Assembly (NCBI GenBank): GCA_950295325.1 | Contig: OX485807.1 | Span: forward strand, 6,080,501-6,140,500 | Direction: 5' to 3' | DNA length: 60,000 bases | DNA from: Polytrichum commune | Lineage: Eukaryota > Streptophyta > Polytrichopsida > Polytrichales > Polytrichaceae | Shown: piece by piece, positions 11,878 to 22,104 of the stretch | How positions within the stretch are numbered: the stretch's first letter is position 1 | How the letters are laid out: the number at the start of each line of letters is the position of its first letter | Notes under the pieces: model-generated | Database searches by the model: none | What the model was told of the DNA's origin: nothing | Seen by the model: only the letters and a program-made list of their open reading frames with translations | Program-made: the position numbers and the translations under genes

Positions 11878-12378
11878 AGCTGAACTTCCAGAACCAGACT
11901 ACTACACTTGAGGCTGGAAAAGAAGCATGAAAGGAGTTTAGACGTTGACAAGTAGTACCGATTAGTACTAAGTAGGAGGCTCGTATCCCTCCAGTTGGGT
12001 CTGCAGGGAAGGGACGAAATCTGGTGTGAGAGATTTTGGGCGGTGGTTTCCATTACACTGCTGCATGAGTTGTGATGAAATTAGAGGTTAGGATCTAGTC
12101 ATTATCTCATGTGTACATGATCAAGGTGCACTAGCTGCATGATCATAGTCTGTTGACGTGGTCTTGGTGTTCGTAACAAAGGCCTCAAATCACCCCTGAC
12201 TCACCTCACCAATAATTTAATTAAAATTAATATACTCCGCCGTGCAGGTGTCAAAGTGGGGGTACTAACTGCGATCAGCTCAGGCTTTTGTATCAATCCT
12301 TGCATCTGAAACTTGTGATGATGTTACAAATTACTTGACTTGGGGTGTCCCTGTCCATTGGCATATCCCATCGAGTCA

Positions 12379-12408
12379 GTCTGTCTGTCTGTCTGTCCGT
12401 CCGTCCGC
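12379..12408 (+). repeat. CTGT/CCGT microsatellite
   Basis: CTGTCTGTCTGTCTGT grading into CCGTCCGTCCG. Confidence 0.9.
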
Positions 12409-12690
12409 CCCCCATGCTCCAGTCTGCAAGCTAGTCAATGTCGCGTGTGGGGTTAGGCTACTTGAAGATTGCGTCACTTCTTCGCTTAGGGATGTCTGAA
12501 TGGCAGGCCTAGTTTCTAGCAGGTATACACACACCAAAATTTAACAACTCTTGGAGCAGGCAAAGAGGTTAACTTAGTGCCACTGATGACGATTCAGTGG
12601 TGACTCATGGTATGACTAAGTTAAACAGATAGTTGAGCATGAAATTTCATTAGTTACTGCAGATTTAAGTTCATCACCCTCCCTCCTGCA

Positions 12691-12782
12691 GGATTTGGGG
12701 GAACCAACCCATACACTCGTTCCTTGTTGCATGCCTAAACCCTTGCCTCCAAGGAACGAGTGTACGGGTTGTTTCGCCCCAG
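12691..12782 (+). mobile_element. Short foldback element, copy 1, with 10-11 bp target duplication
   Basis: A near-palindromic unit of about 92 bases: GGGGGAACCAACCCATACAC on the left and its complement GTGTACGGGTTGTTTCGCCC on the right, with a central segment containing GCCTAAACCCTTG. It is flanked by CCCTCCTGCAG at 12681-12691 and 12783-12793, a direct repeat that looks like the target site duplication. Confidence 0.85.
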
Positions 12783-12794
12783 CCCTCCTGCAGC

Positions 12795-14040
12795 TGGTTT
12801 AGTTAGTTCCCCTGATTTGTAGTGGTGACCTGCAGGATAATAACAGGTTCCAAAAGAAGCACTACTTGGGCATGGAATGTAATCAATTACTGCATATGTT
12901 CATCATTCACCTGCAGCAGATGGTTTAGGGTTGAGAATAATTAAGCACTCGACAGAGAAGTCGATCTAACACGGCAGGTCGAGATTTCATGGTGGTAACC
13001 TCAAGGCTACGCAACTGAAAGGTTGTAGTACCTTGGGCTTTCGGTCGAATCGGAAACTGGGTTCCGGGGAGGGAGAATCATTCTGGTGTTGATCTTATAA
13101 TTAGCGACCAGGATTAATTGAAATGGGCAACACATGAAAAGACACGAGTTTGTCTCTGGAACGAAGGGTATGGTGGAGAAGCTTCTGAGGGGTAGCCGGA
13201 CGTTGCTTCAGTAGTCTCTTTAAAGACTACTTGCGTTTAATTTGCGGCTGCCTTATCAAGAAAAGAGGAAACTTTGACCTATCCTTGAAGCTTTCTAAGA
13301 CGTGACTGGAAGGAATTCAGTTTCACTCTACTTTCTATGGCAGGGATTTTCCTGGAAAAAAAGAAGTGACCTAAATGCCTGCAACGAGAATAATGTGGTA
13401 TGCATAATTATATTCTATCGAGCCAGTGCTGTGCCATGACAAGATCACGTGACCACGAATGGGGTATCGACTGTTCAACGATCTAGAATCAAAGCATAAA
13501 CCTAATTCTTATGTGGCGGCCATACCTTCACCATCATGCCATTTTACAACAGGCAAAAGCCTCGCAAAAGCAGCCACCTCCTGGGTCCTGAAGGTCACAC
13601 ACTGTAGACCCAGCTTGACAATGTCGTCCAACAACAAAACAAACACCTTTCTTCTAATTCGTACATATGTGTACGATGCATAACCAGTGGCACTCGAAAG
13701 ATAACATCATCATCAATCACTAACTCCTGGAATCAACCACAAAGTCATGGTGATTTTGCTTGTTACAAGAGTGTTAAAAGCCATGACATTCGATTGCGAA
13801 CATCAGCAGCAGCATAAGACACATTGGGTTAACTCAGATTGTGTTGTGAAATGGATGAGGGTTTTTGATGATGAATATATGAACCTCAAGTAACAAGGTC
13901 TAGTCTACAAATTAGAATCAACAGGTATAACAGTAACCGCTGCTTGTTTCGCTGTGGTTATACTGCTGAGGGATCATTGTGAGGGTGTGGTGCTTCTTCA
14001 GATTCATCAGCTCTGAAAGGTCAAAAATCTAAACTCATCG
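12795..14040. other. Intergenic and 3' flank of gene A
   Basis: The last 100-300 bases before 14041 probably include the 3' untranslated region of gene A. I could not place a polyadenylation signal. The rest shows no gene. Confidence 0.4.
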
Positions 14041-17000
14041 TCAGCAGATGGCTAGCAACGACAGCAATTTCCGCTTCTGAACAGGGGCGCCTGGAACACA
14101 CTCTCTGCTGCTGGAGGAGGGAGGTTTTTGGTTCACAACCTCACTATGATCCCCAATCACCCTATGACCTGAAATTGCCTTGGTTTTGACCTTCTTCTCC
14201 ACCGAAGTGGAGATTCGGCTCACGGTTTGAGCCTCCTTCAACTTGGCAGCGCGCTTGTTGATGAGATCCTGGTGGTGCACACACAAAGAGTAGCCCGGCT
14301 CGGTCAACCTGGAGCATTGCCACCCTCTCCCATCATAGCGCTTGCATTGAGTTGGCCCTTGTCCTCTCTGTGATGTCAATGGCCCCCGCCTCCTTATCTT
14401 GATGACAACTCGATCTACTGGACGATCACTGCTCCCATCCTCATTCTCAGATTTGGACCCATTTAACCCAGTTTGATCGACAGGTGATCTCGGAATGGAG
14501 TGATGATCTCTTGCAGGCTTGACATGAGTAGTAGTGGTGGAGTTGCTGCTGGATTTGATATGTCCCTTACCTTGCTGATAATGCTTCCCTGCATGATGAT
14601 GATGCACTGCTGGATCTCTTTCAATCTCCACCTTCTTCCATTCACTCAGTCCCGCAGACAGAGGTTGGACTCGCTGAGACTGTCGACCTTGAGGTTTATT
14701 AGATTCGGGCCTTTTCTCCAAGCTGGAGCACATGAGGTACCGCTTGTCACCCAGGGAGACAAAGGAAGATGATGAGCGAAGGACATTAGCCACTTGCACT
14801 GTGTGGCGTGCACCACCTTCCTTGAGACCAGGATAACCCTGCTCCAACATAGTCTTCACCACGTCGCTTGCCGAAAGCCCATTCTCACCGCACGTGTCAA
14901 AGACGAAGAAAATGGAGCTGATGAGAGCATCTTTTGCATTCTCCTTTGCGTTCTCCTTTAACTTCTCCGCCGCTGGCTTTCCAGAGGTGGTGGTCACCTG
15001 CTCCGCCGATCGAGACTCATGATGTCCCTCCGTAGCACGAAGCCTGCAAAAAAGTATTGCATTCTCGTTCACATGAGAGGACGGTTGGAGTTGGAACCAT
15101 TCTGAAGTCTGACAATCACGGACAGATAGACTCCAAGATTGAGATAAAAAGATGAACTAAAAACTGCATGGGATCGATGTTTAAGAATGTCATATCGATA
15201 CATACCTTTGCCGAACACCATTAGCTAGTTCATGCACGACTAGTAGCTCTGTGGCGGTCATTGTGGGAGCCCCCTGGCATTTCCCAGCACATTAGGGTTA
15301 GTGAAATAGTCAACTTCGGATGTGGACATAGCCGTATGTAATATCGGTTGAGGCGATGAGTCTTAGAAACTTTAAACTCCTATATGAGTTTCTCATCTAC
15401 TCACATACTCTCAAGTTACAAGAAGATTGATTTCACCATGGATTCAATTGCCCATGAGAAAATAAATACTGCACATACTACTGCAAGCGGCGGAACCAGC
15501 CGTTCCTCAGAATCTTCGATAAGTACTCGGCTGAATAATCTCATGAAACAGTAGAGATAGATGAAGGAGAGATTATTGGCATCAGTGAGTCCTCCTCTTG
15601 TTTGAAACCCTCATGCTGAACCTCAACTTCTTCTTTTTTCACACGGTCTCCAAGATATCAAAGGGAAAGTAAAGGGAGGCTGCTACTGGCTACCTTTACT
15701 GCGTTTCTGATGAGCCAGGAACCCATAGCAACCTGTACTTCCCCTTGCCCTCTTGCAAAGAAATGTGAGCCTGGTTGTCCATGAGCAACTGGAGAGAAAC
15801 CCTAACCCATGCTGCTTGCAACACCTTCATGAAGTTCTGCGGGTATGAAATCTTCAATAGAGAGTTGAAACTTGAGAGGTGGAGGCTAGAAGCTTGCAAT
15901 CTACAGATTTGATTAAATGTTGGCTACAAATGAAATGTCAAGAGATGGCAGGAATTTCGGAAGAGCTGTGCTAATCGACCAGCCTCCGAGTTCGTCACGG
16001 AATTGGGGAAAAACAGCCAGCTCTAGAAACCAACTTTAGGTTTACAGTCCCACACGACGGAAGCGGATTGGTATCCTCCTTCAGACTCCGAGACATGAGC
16101 TAGCATGCCAAAGCTAAACTTATGGAGGTTCGCCATCAGAAAGGAGGAAGTTCTTCTAAGGATGGAGATTTGGGTCACGACCATGACCATGTCAAGCTGA
16201 GGAAAACATCGTATCATGCAGTCTTGAATGTACTTTTATAATTCTTCAGGCAATTTGAGTGCTCCCCAACGTTTCATGGGATGATTCATTCAGATGCACT
16301 GCCTTCAGATGTGGGCAGCGCTGGAGCCCCTAAAAGCAAACACTTCTGAACGGCGGCAACATTAAGTACCCGCAATAAGTACCTCCGACATAGAAGTACA
16401 ACCAATGCATCCCAAGCCTAGGGGCTGAATCCACCACCAAGGGGACTATTGCTCCTACCTGAAAGGACGAGTCGGAAGTAGTCTCATGCTTCCTGTGTCG
16501 CTTAAGAGCCCGGTGGGTGTCGGTGTCGATGTCGATATTCTCCTCCATGAGACTACCTGAAGTAGCACCTTCTTCCTCACCCTCCTCCTCCTCCTCCTCG
16601 ACAACATGATCATGTTTCCTGTCGCCATTCCACTGACTCATCACATTCGCCTGCATTCCCCGCGCTCACAAGTGGATTCAGTAAAGCACAATATACAGCA
16701 TGGGATTTCAACCCCCAAGCTTCCAAGACATGACACAAAATCCCTCTCATGAAATTCCATGTCATCTCATTTTGAACCTTGGTTCACCAGTATTGCCCCC
16801 TCCCGGAAACCTCATGTCGTCTGATGCTCCGGGGAACTTAGCACTAGCCTGTCATGCAAGCTTCATAATATTCTGCAACTCATAACCCAGTGGACCTCAA
16901 AATGTCTCTTGAAAGCTCACTACAGCCTCGACAACAGCTTGACAGATCTCACAGGCCTCGCCTCGAGAGCATCTTCCTTCCCCTACATGAGCTCTATGAT

Positions 17001-17633
17001 CAAATAAAAGTCTCCTGCACTTCCCAGAATCATGAGTAGGAGCAAGAGTGCACGTTCCAAGGCGCTCTGAGAGACTTAACCCTGACATAACCATTGCAAA
17101 ATTAATCCCACAGTCTGTCTGTCTGCACTCATCCGCTCAGTGCAGCAATAGTAACTTTCTCCGCCACTACCAAACTCAAAAATGCATGATGGTTGCAATA
17201 AACCACCGGATCATCAATAGAACAATAGCCTCCTCCCAATCTCTCCTGAGTCCTTCTCCGCCCCCCAATTTGCAAGCCACACATCAATATTGCACTGTGT
17301 TCTGTCCAGGTACATCCAGGGCAAGGAGCAAACTAATGTATTCAATGCTATATTCAGCCCTGCAGGTACCTGTTGCTGCTGTCCCTCGGAGGTGAACTCC
17401 ATAGCCACCGTCTCTTCATTATTGGAAGGGCTGCTACTCTTCCGGCCATCGCTGATGTTGTAACCCGACGACTCTAATCCTCCTCGACCTTGCTGCTGCT
17501 GCTGCTGCACCTGCAATCCGGCGGGGGCCGCTGCTGTTGGCCATTCTCGAGGCTTCTGATACTTCCACGAGATGGGTAAAGCGGCATCCCGCGTCAGGAC
17601 GTCCGACGCTGCTTGCCGCTTGCGGATCTTCAT
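14041..17633 (-). CDS. WRC zinc-finger protein with winged-helix-like domain (gene A), 4 exons
   Basis: Proposed CDS is complement of exons 17370-17633, 16459-16650, 15206-15273 and 14041-15043, giving 508 aa. Every intron is GT-AG and phases match (0, 0, 2). The ATG at 17633 is chosen because MKIRKRQ recurs as MRIRKRQ at the start of paralogue B. Visible features: start motif followed by ALPIS..YQK (residues 19-27); a glutamine run near residue 43; an acidic Glu run in exon 2; a compact alpha/beta segment at about 213-283 (ALISSIFFVFDT to KRYLMC) resembling a winged helix; a basic KIRRRG at about 390; a C-x9-C-x10-C-x2-H finger at C408, C418, C429 and H432; and a QKRKLLSLL tail. The finger matches the WRC domain known from plant growth-regulating factors, but no QLQ domain is present. 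A nuclear DNA- or chromatin-binding role is inferred. The winged-helix call is my reading and less sure than the WRC call. Confidence 0.82.
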
Positions 17634-17689
17634 CAATTCGCTCCGATTTCCTCACCGGATCTGCAATTCAGCTTTCAGGCGATCCAAGC

Positions 17690-17755
17690 GAGCGAGCGAG
17701 CGAGTTGCAGGCAGCAGGGCTGGGCTGGGCTGGGCTTGGGCTTGGGGCTATCTTT
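17690..17755. promoter_or_regulatory. GAGC and GGGCT simple repeats in the leader of gene A
   Basis: GCGAGCGAGCGAGCGAG is followed by GGGCTGGGCTGGGCTGGGCT, within about 60-120 bases upstream of the start codon of gene A. On the gene strand this reads AGCCC and GCTC repeats, likely in the 5' untranslated region. No TATA box is assignable. Confidence 0.4.
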
Positions 17756-18179
17756 GCTGATCTGCACGACAAGGAAAGCCGACGGAAAGAATTCCTTCCA
17801 GGTGCGTAAAAGAAACGGGAAAGAAATGGGCAAGAAAATGGTAAGAGTCGCGGGAAGAAGCGCAAAAGACAACCATCAGGAGGAGTCCCCAGCGCGTTCC
17901 CCGGGCCTCGTTCCCGCCCAAGTCAAATGCCAGCTCCGTGGGAACCCCGTGGGAACGCGAAGGGTCATGATCGCAAGGGCGCTTGGTTGTGGGGTGGGGT
18001 TGAGTCCCTTCCTGCTGAGATTTAGGGATATTATTGCTACAATTTGTGTGCTAGCATTAGTGGTATGTTTGCGGCACCCATTGTCGTGGGAGCTTTCCTA
18101 TCCCGCTTCCCGCCCCACCATCCCGTCATCCAAATGAGTGCTCGATTGCTTGCTTGCAACCCTAACATGTGTGATTAGG

Positions 18180-18600
18180 TTTTTAAAATTCCATCGAACA
18201 TGATTTAAGTGAATTTGGACAAGCGATAAGGTAGATGTGTGTTATTTGGGTTCTTTTCTCTTTGCACCCACATCTCGTAGGATATGAAACATGCAAATTC
18301 GTGCGAGATGGTTAGCAAGTCCATATTGTGCTTGCATTCATTTGTCTCGTATTTGCAGAGCTCATATGAGTGTCTTATTCATTATCAAAGTGAAGATTTT
18401 CGTGCTCACTAAGTGGTCATATATGCCCCTCCCTCCCCCCCCCCCCCTCCTTCAATCATGTTGACTATTGAGCATGTAATGGTGAGCATATTTTGAGCAA
18501 GTACTAGTCCAATCTCTTTTAAACACGTGGTTTATTGTGTTTGTTCTTTGATCCACACTTAACCATGTACCACTTACGTATAGGAGTTTGTGTTATTGCT
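18180..18600 (-). repeat. Repeat family R1 copy with poly-C tract, upstream of gene A
   Basis: Reverse orientation: GAGCTCATATGAGTGTCTTA, CATTATCAAAGTGAAGATTT, GTGCTCACTAAGTGGTCATA, a long C run (about 18435-18447), then GTTGACTATTGAGCATG and TTTGATCCACACTTAACCATG. It lies about 0.55 kb upstream of the start codon of gene A. Confidence 0.7.
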
Positions 18601-18724
18601 ATGTTGGATTTAGGCATGTCAAATAAATTAAGGACCTTATGTGGTCAGACTTCTTAGTCAAAGACATGTATTTTGGTGATAGATTGATAGATAGATATGG
18701 CAAGAGTGGCCATTTTTCCCCCAA

Positions 18725-18945
18725 AAAAGATGTTGTGTTGCTATGAGATTGAGCTATGTGCTCATGTAATATAAACATCATTCTAGGTTCAATAATAAAC
18801 ACAATCAGAGGGTCTCTAAGTATGTGATTGTTTGGAGAAAAATAGAATATTTATTTTTACTTCTTTATTAAAAAAATTCATCTCAACTCTTATTCTAAAA
18901 CCTAACTTTGTGGCTCACAATTGCTAATTGGACGAGACAATTTTT
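18725..18945 (+). repeat. Repeat family R1 copy, diverged
   Basis: ATGTGCTCATGTAATATAAACATCATTCTAGG in parts, then TTCAATAATAAACACAATC and GTCTCTAAGTATGTGATTG. It lies close to the oppositely oriented copy at 18180. Confidence 0.55.
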
Positions 18946-19314
18946 ATTCCCAATCTAGTTTTTGGTTTCAACAAATACAATATAGACATGCTTGGCCACC
19001 AACCTCATAGCTTCCAAAGCTTAGTAATCTACATGTTCCCAAGAACAAATGACCAAAGACAGATTCAAACTCCAGTGAAGCTGAGAATAGGAGGAAAATT
19101 CCTTTGAAGCTGCGTTTATTTTTATAGGTCCTCACAAGAATAGAACTACCTATGAAATTCAAGGTTTTTTCTTGTGTGTCGCCCTCTATCTGACCTTTAA
19201 AGGATAACTCTAAGATAGATGTGCCTAACATCGACACAACAATAATGTGGACATGACCTATATTGAGTGGCATGTGGTCATGTGTAATTCTAAGAATTGG
19301 CACCAAAAGGACAT

Positions 19315-19560
19315 GTGCGTATAAGAGTTTGGATTACGTGCTCAAAATATATTAATCGTTCTAAGCTCAATAGTTAACATGATTGGAGGGGGGGGGGACC
19401 TATATGACCACTTCATGAGCACGAGGATCTCCACTTTGATAATGAATAAGATATTCTCATGAGCTCCAAAAATTATGAAACACATGTCTACAAACATGAT
19501 TTGGATTCGCTAATAATCTTGCACTAATTGTGTGTTTCACATCCTACGAGCAGTGGATGC
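19315..19560 (+). repeat. Repeat family R1 copy with poly-G tract
   Basis: GTGCTCAAAATATATTAATCG, CTCAATAGTTAACATGATTGG, a G run (about 19388-19397), then ACCTATATGACCACTTCATG, CACTTTGATAATGAATAAGA and TTGCTAATAATCTTGCA. This is one of the most complete copies and supplies the empty site for the MITE at 9919. Confidence 0.72.
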
Positions 19561-19651
19561 AAATAGAAAAAACATCCATCTAAGGCATGTCTACCTTACT
19601 GTTTTGAAGCTAAGAAAAATTTTCAACACAACAAGGGGCCCCTATGCCGAT

Positions 19652-19920
19652 AGAGGGAGAGAGGGAGTTATCGTATACGAGCATACCTCTCATTCATCCA
19701 ACATAAAAACTTGGACCCCTAATGATAAGTTTGCTGCCGATTCATCTCAAATGACCTTGAATAGACTAATTTGAGATCTTTAAAACTAATCCAGTGCCAA
19801 ATCAACTTTAAAATGTAACCTCCGGGTTGCATATTATTCCAGGGCTTTTTTTGGGGGGTTGTTGGATGAATGAAAGATGCGCTTGTACACAATAATGCCC
19901 TCTCTCTCTCTCTCTCCCTC
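19652..19920 (-). repeat. Repeat family E, copy 2 (MITE-like)
   Basis: Inverted ends of about 45 bases (GAGCATACCTCTCATTCATC on the left, GGATGAATGAAAGATGCGC on the right). The reverse complement aligns along its length with the copy at 1776-2095, sharing GTCATTTGAGATGAATCG. The right end runs into a CT microsatellite. Confidence 0.7.
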
Positions 19921-20531
19921 CGGTAGAGCTGGAGCCTCTAACAACCGTGTCATTTCATAATGTCCGTAAATACACTGGCCCGGGCAGTGTGAGTGAAGTT
20001 CCTTCCAAATGCACTCGAGTCCTGGTGGCCTTCTAGAGATGCATGGGAAAAGTAGTATCTCAGAACCCTAGAATTTCTTTGAAGTGTTAGTAAAGAACAG
20101 CTCCTCTTTAGCTAGAAAAGGGCAAACTAGGTGTTGCCACATGTGTCAAGTTGTGAAGCTGGTGAAAAAGGATTGCCGTTTGCCATGTGTTGACAACAGC
20201 TTAATTGATTGAAGATAACCACTTTTCGATTCTAATTTATGATGTATGCCCCTCATGCCCGTGTGGTCACTTCGTTACTATACAGATTGCCCTCTTTACG
20301 TTCAGACAAAACGAAATGATGGTCTCCTCGATTGTTGCCACGTGTCATCCCTGCATTCGTTGAGATCCACTTGAATCCATGTGGACACTACATAAATTTG
20401 GCTTTGGTAAAGAATGAAAATAGAGCATGACATTCTACAGTACATTCTAATCGATTTTGGGAACTGCACATCGAGACCACATGTTTGTTCTTTTCGCATC
20501 GGCAAATTGAGTTGCACACATGATCCATGAG

Positions 20532-20625
20532 GGATTTGGGCGAACCAACCCATACACTCGTTCCTTGTTGGATGCCTAAACCCTTGTATGCAAGGAACCA
20601 GTGTACAGGTTGGTTCGCCCCAACC
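20532..20625 (+). mobile_element. Short foldback element, copy 2, with 9-10 bp target duplication
   Basis: Same family and orientation as the copy at 12691. The ends read GGATTTGGGCGAACCAACC and its near-complement. Flanking direct repeats ATCCATGAG lie at 20523-20531 and 20626-20634. The arms form an almost perfect stem of about 35 bp. Confidence 0.88.
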
Positions 20626-21992
20626 ATCCATGAGGCTTGTGTTATTATGCATTGATTAACTTACATCATGGTCATGGTTCAAGCAACTTGGGGTCCAAAC
20701 CACCGTCACTTCTCCATGGACTTTATTTTTAGATTCAAGATTGTCAAGTGGACCCAAGTTGAAAAATTTGTTTTTTCAAACTCGGGGGAGTGCTTTCTTG
20801 TATTGAGATTGACGAGATTTGATGAAAAAGTGTGTCACGCAAGCATTGAGGCTTCATTTTTTCATATTTTGGGTTCAGACCCTAGGGTCCCAATTTTTTG
20901 CTCTTGACCACTATGGTCATTGCTCGATTTACAAAGGGGACTATGTGGTAGCCTACAAGTCGATATAAAGGGATGGTTAAAAATCGATGTGTATTCGTGG
21001 CCTTTACAACCTAGGGGATATGGCCCATCTCTAGTTTGCCTCGGCTTTAATGGTTCGTGTGGATAATGTGGCATACCCAAAACCAATGCACAACCTAAAA
21101 ACCAACACCATGTTCCAATGTCATACAATGACAAACAACTACACAACCACTTAAATGGTATATAAAAGTTGACGTGGCATTTTGAAATTTATTAACCTCG
21201 TAATAGTATACCCAGTGTTGTGAAAATGACATTCAATACTTCAAATTCTTTTGGATGCAATGTCAAATACAAGAGGTCCTTGGAAGACCAATTTGGTTAA
21301 AGTTGGCAATCAAGTCTAACACCATATGTGCAACTGGTGCTAATGATCCTATGAGCACATCTACGTGATTCACATATCCCCATCCCTGGTCGATATTGAA
21401 TCTCTCGTGGATTCAACCCCACATCAAATTGTCCATAACATTATTCAACCTTAGAGTTGAGTTCCAAGATTAAGAAAACCAACCCTTGACTCTCTCTCTC
21501 TTTTTAAGTTTTTAGGGTTGAATCGGGTAAATGGGAGCATCAATCCAAGTCCCATCTACTTCCAACAATATGGGTATTAGTCAACTACTACAAGAACCAC
21601 GCTCCTTACAACATTGCACATTTTCCCACCATTTCCCCATCCCGGGTAGTGTATTCAAGCTTGCATTTGGTGGATATGAGCATCTCAAAGATGGATGCAA
21701 ACAACAAACGGGCAACAAACAAAGCTTGTTCCTTAACCCATGGAACTCAACTGCAAGGGCTGAAAGATGTAGTGCCATCAATGATCATACCTAGATACCA
21801 ATATCTAGATATTAAGATCTTCAGCACGCACAAAGCTGGGAAAAAAATATCAACATCAGGCCGTCCCTACCGTAACATTTCCATTTCTCTCCAAGTTCCT
21901 GATATTGTCTCGTTTTTTTTTTTTTTTTTTTTTTTTCCTTGAGCCTTGTACTCAAAGGCAGTAATACCCCCTCACCTATACCCTAATAGTAG

Positions 21993-22094
21993 GGTAGGCT
22001 GGGGCGAACCAACCCGTACACTAGTTCCTTGGAGGCAAGGGTTTAGGTAGGCATCCAACAAGAAACGAGTGTATGGGTTGGTTCACCCAAATCC
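21993..22094 (-). mobile_element. Short foldback element, copy 3, opposite orientation
   Basis: Same family inverted: GGGGCGAACCAACCCGTACA at the left, GGGTTGGTTCACCCAAATCC at the right. The duplicated flank is AATAGTAG at 21985-21992 and 22096-22103. It sits in a TAG-rich flank that blurs the edge by one or two bases. Confidence 0.82.
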
Positions 22095-22104
22095 AAATAG
22101 TAGT

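Noticed and set aside
17613-18137. 174-codon plus-strand open frame
   Set aside because: Antisense to the first exon and leader of gene A. Its composition follows the GGGCT and GAGC simple repeats.
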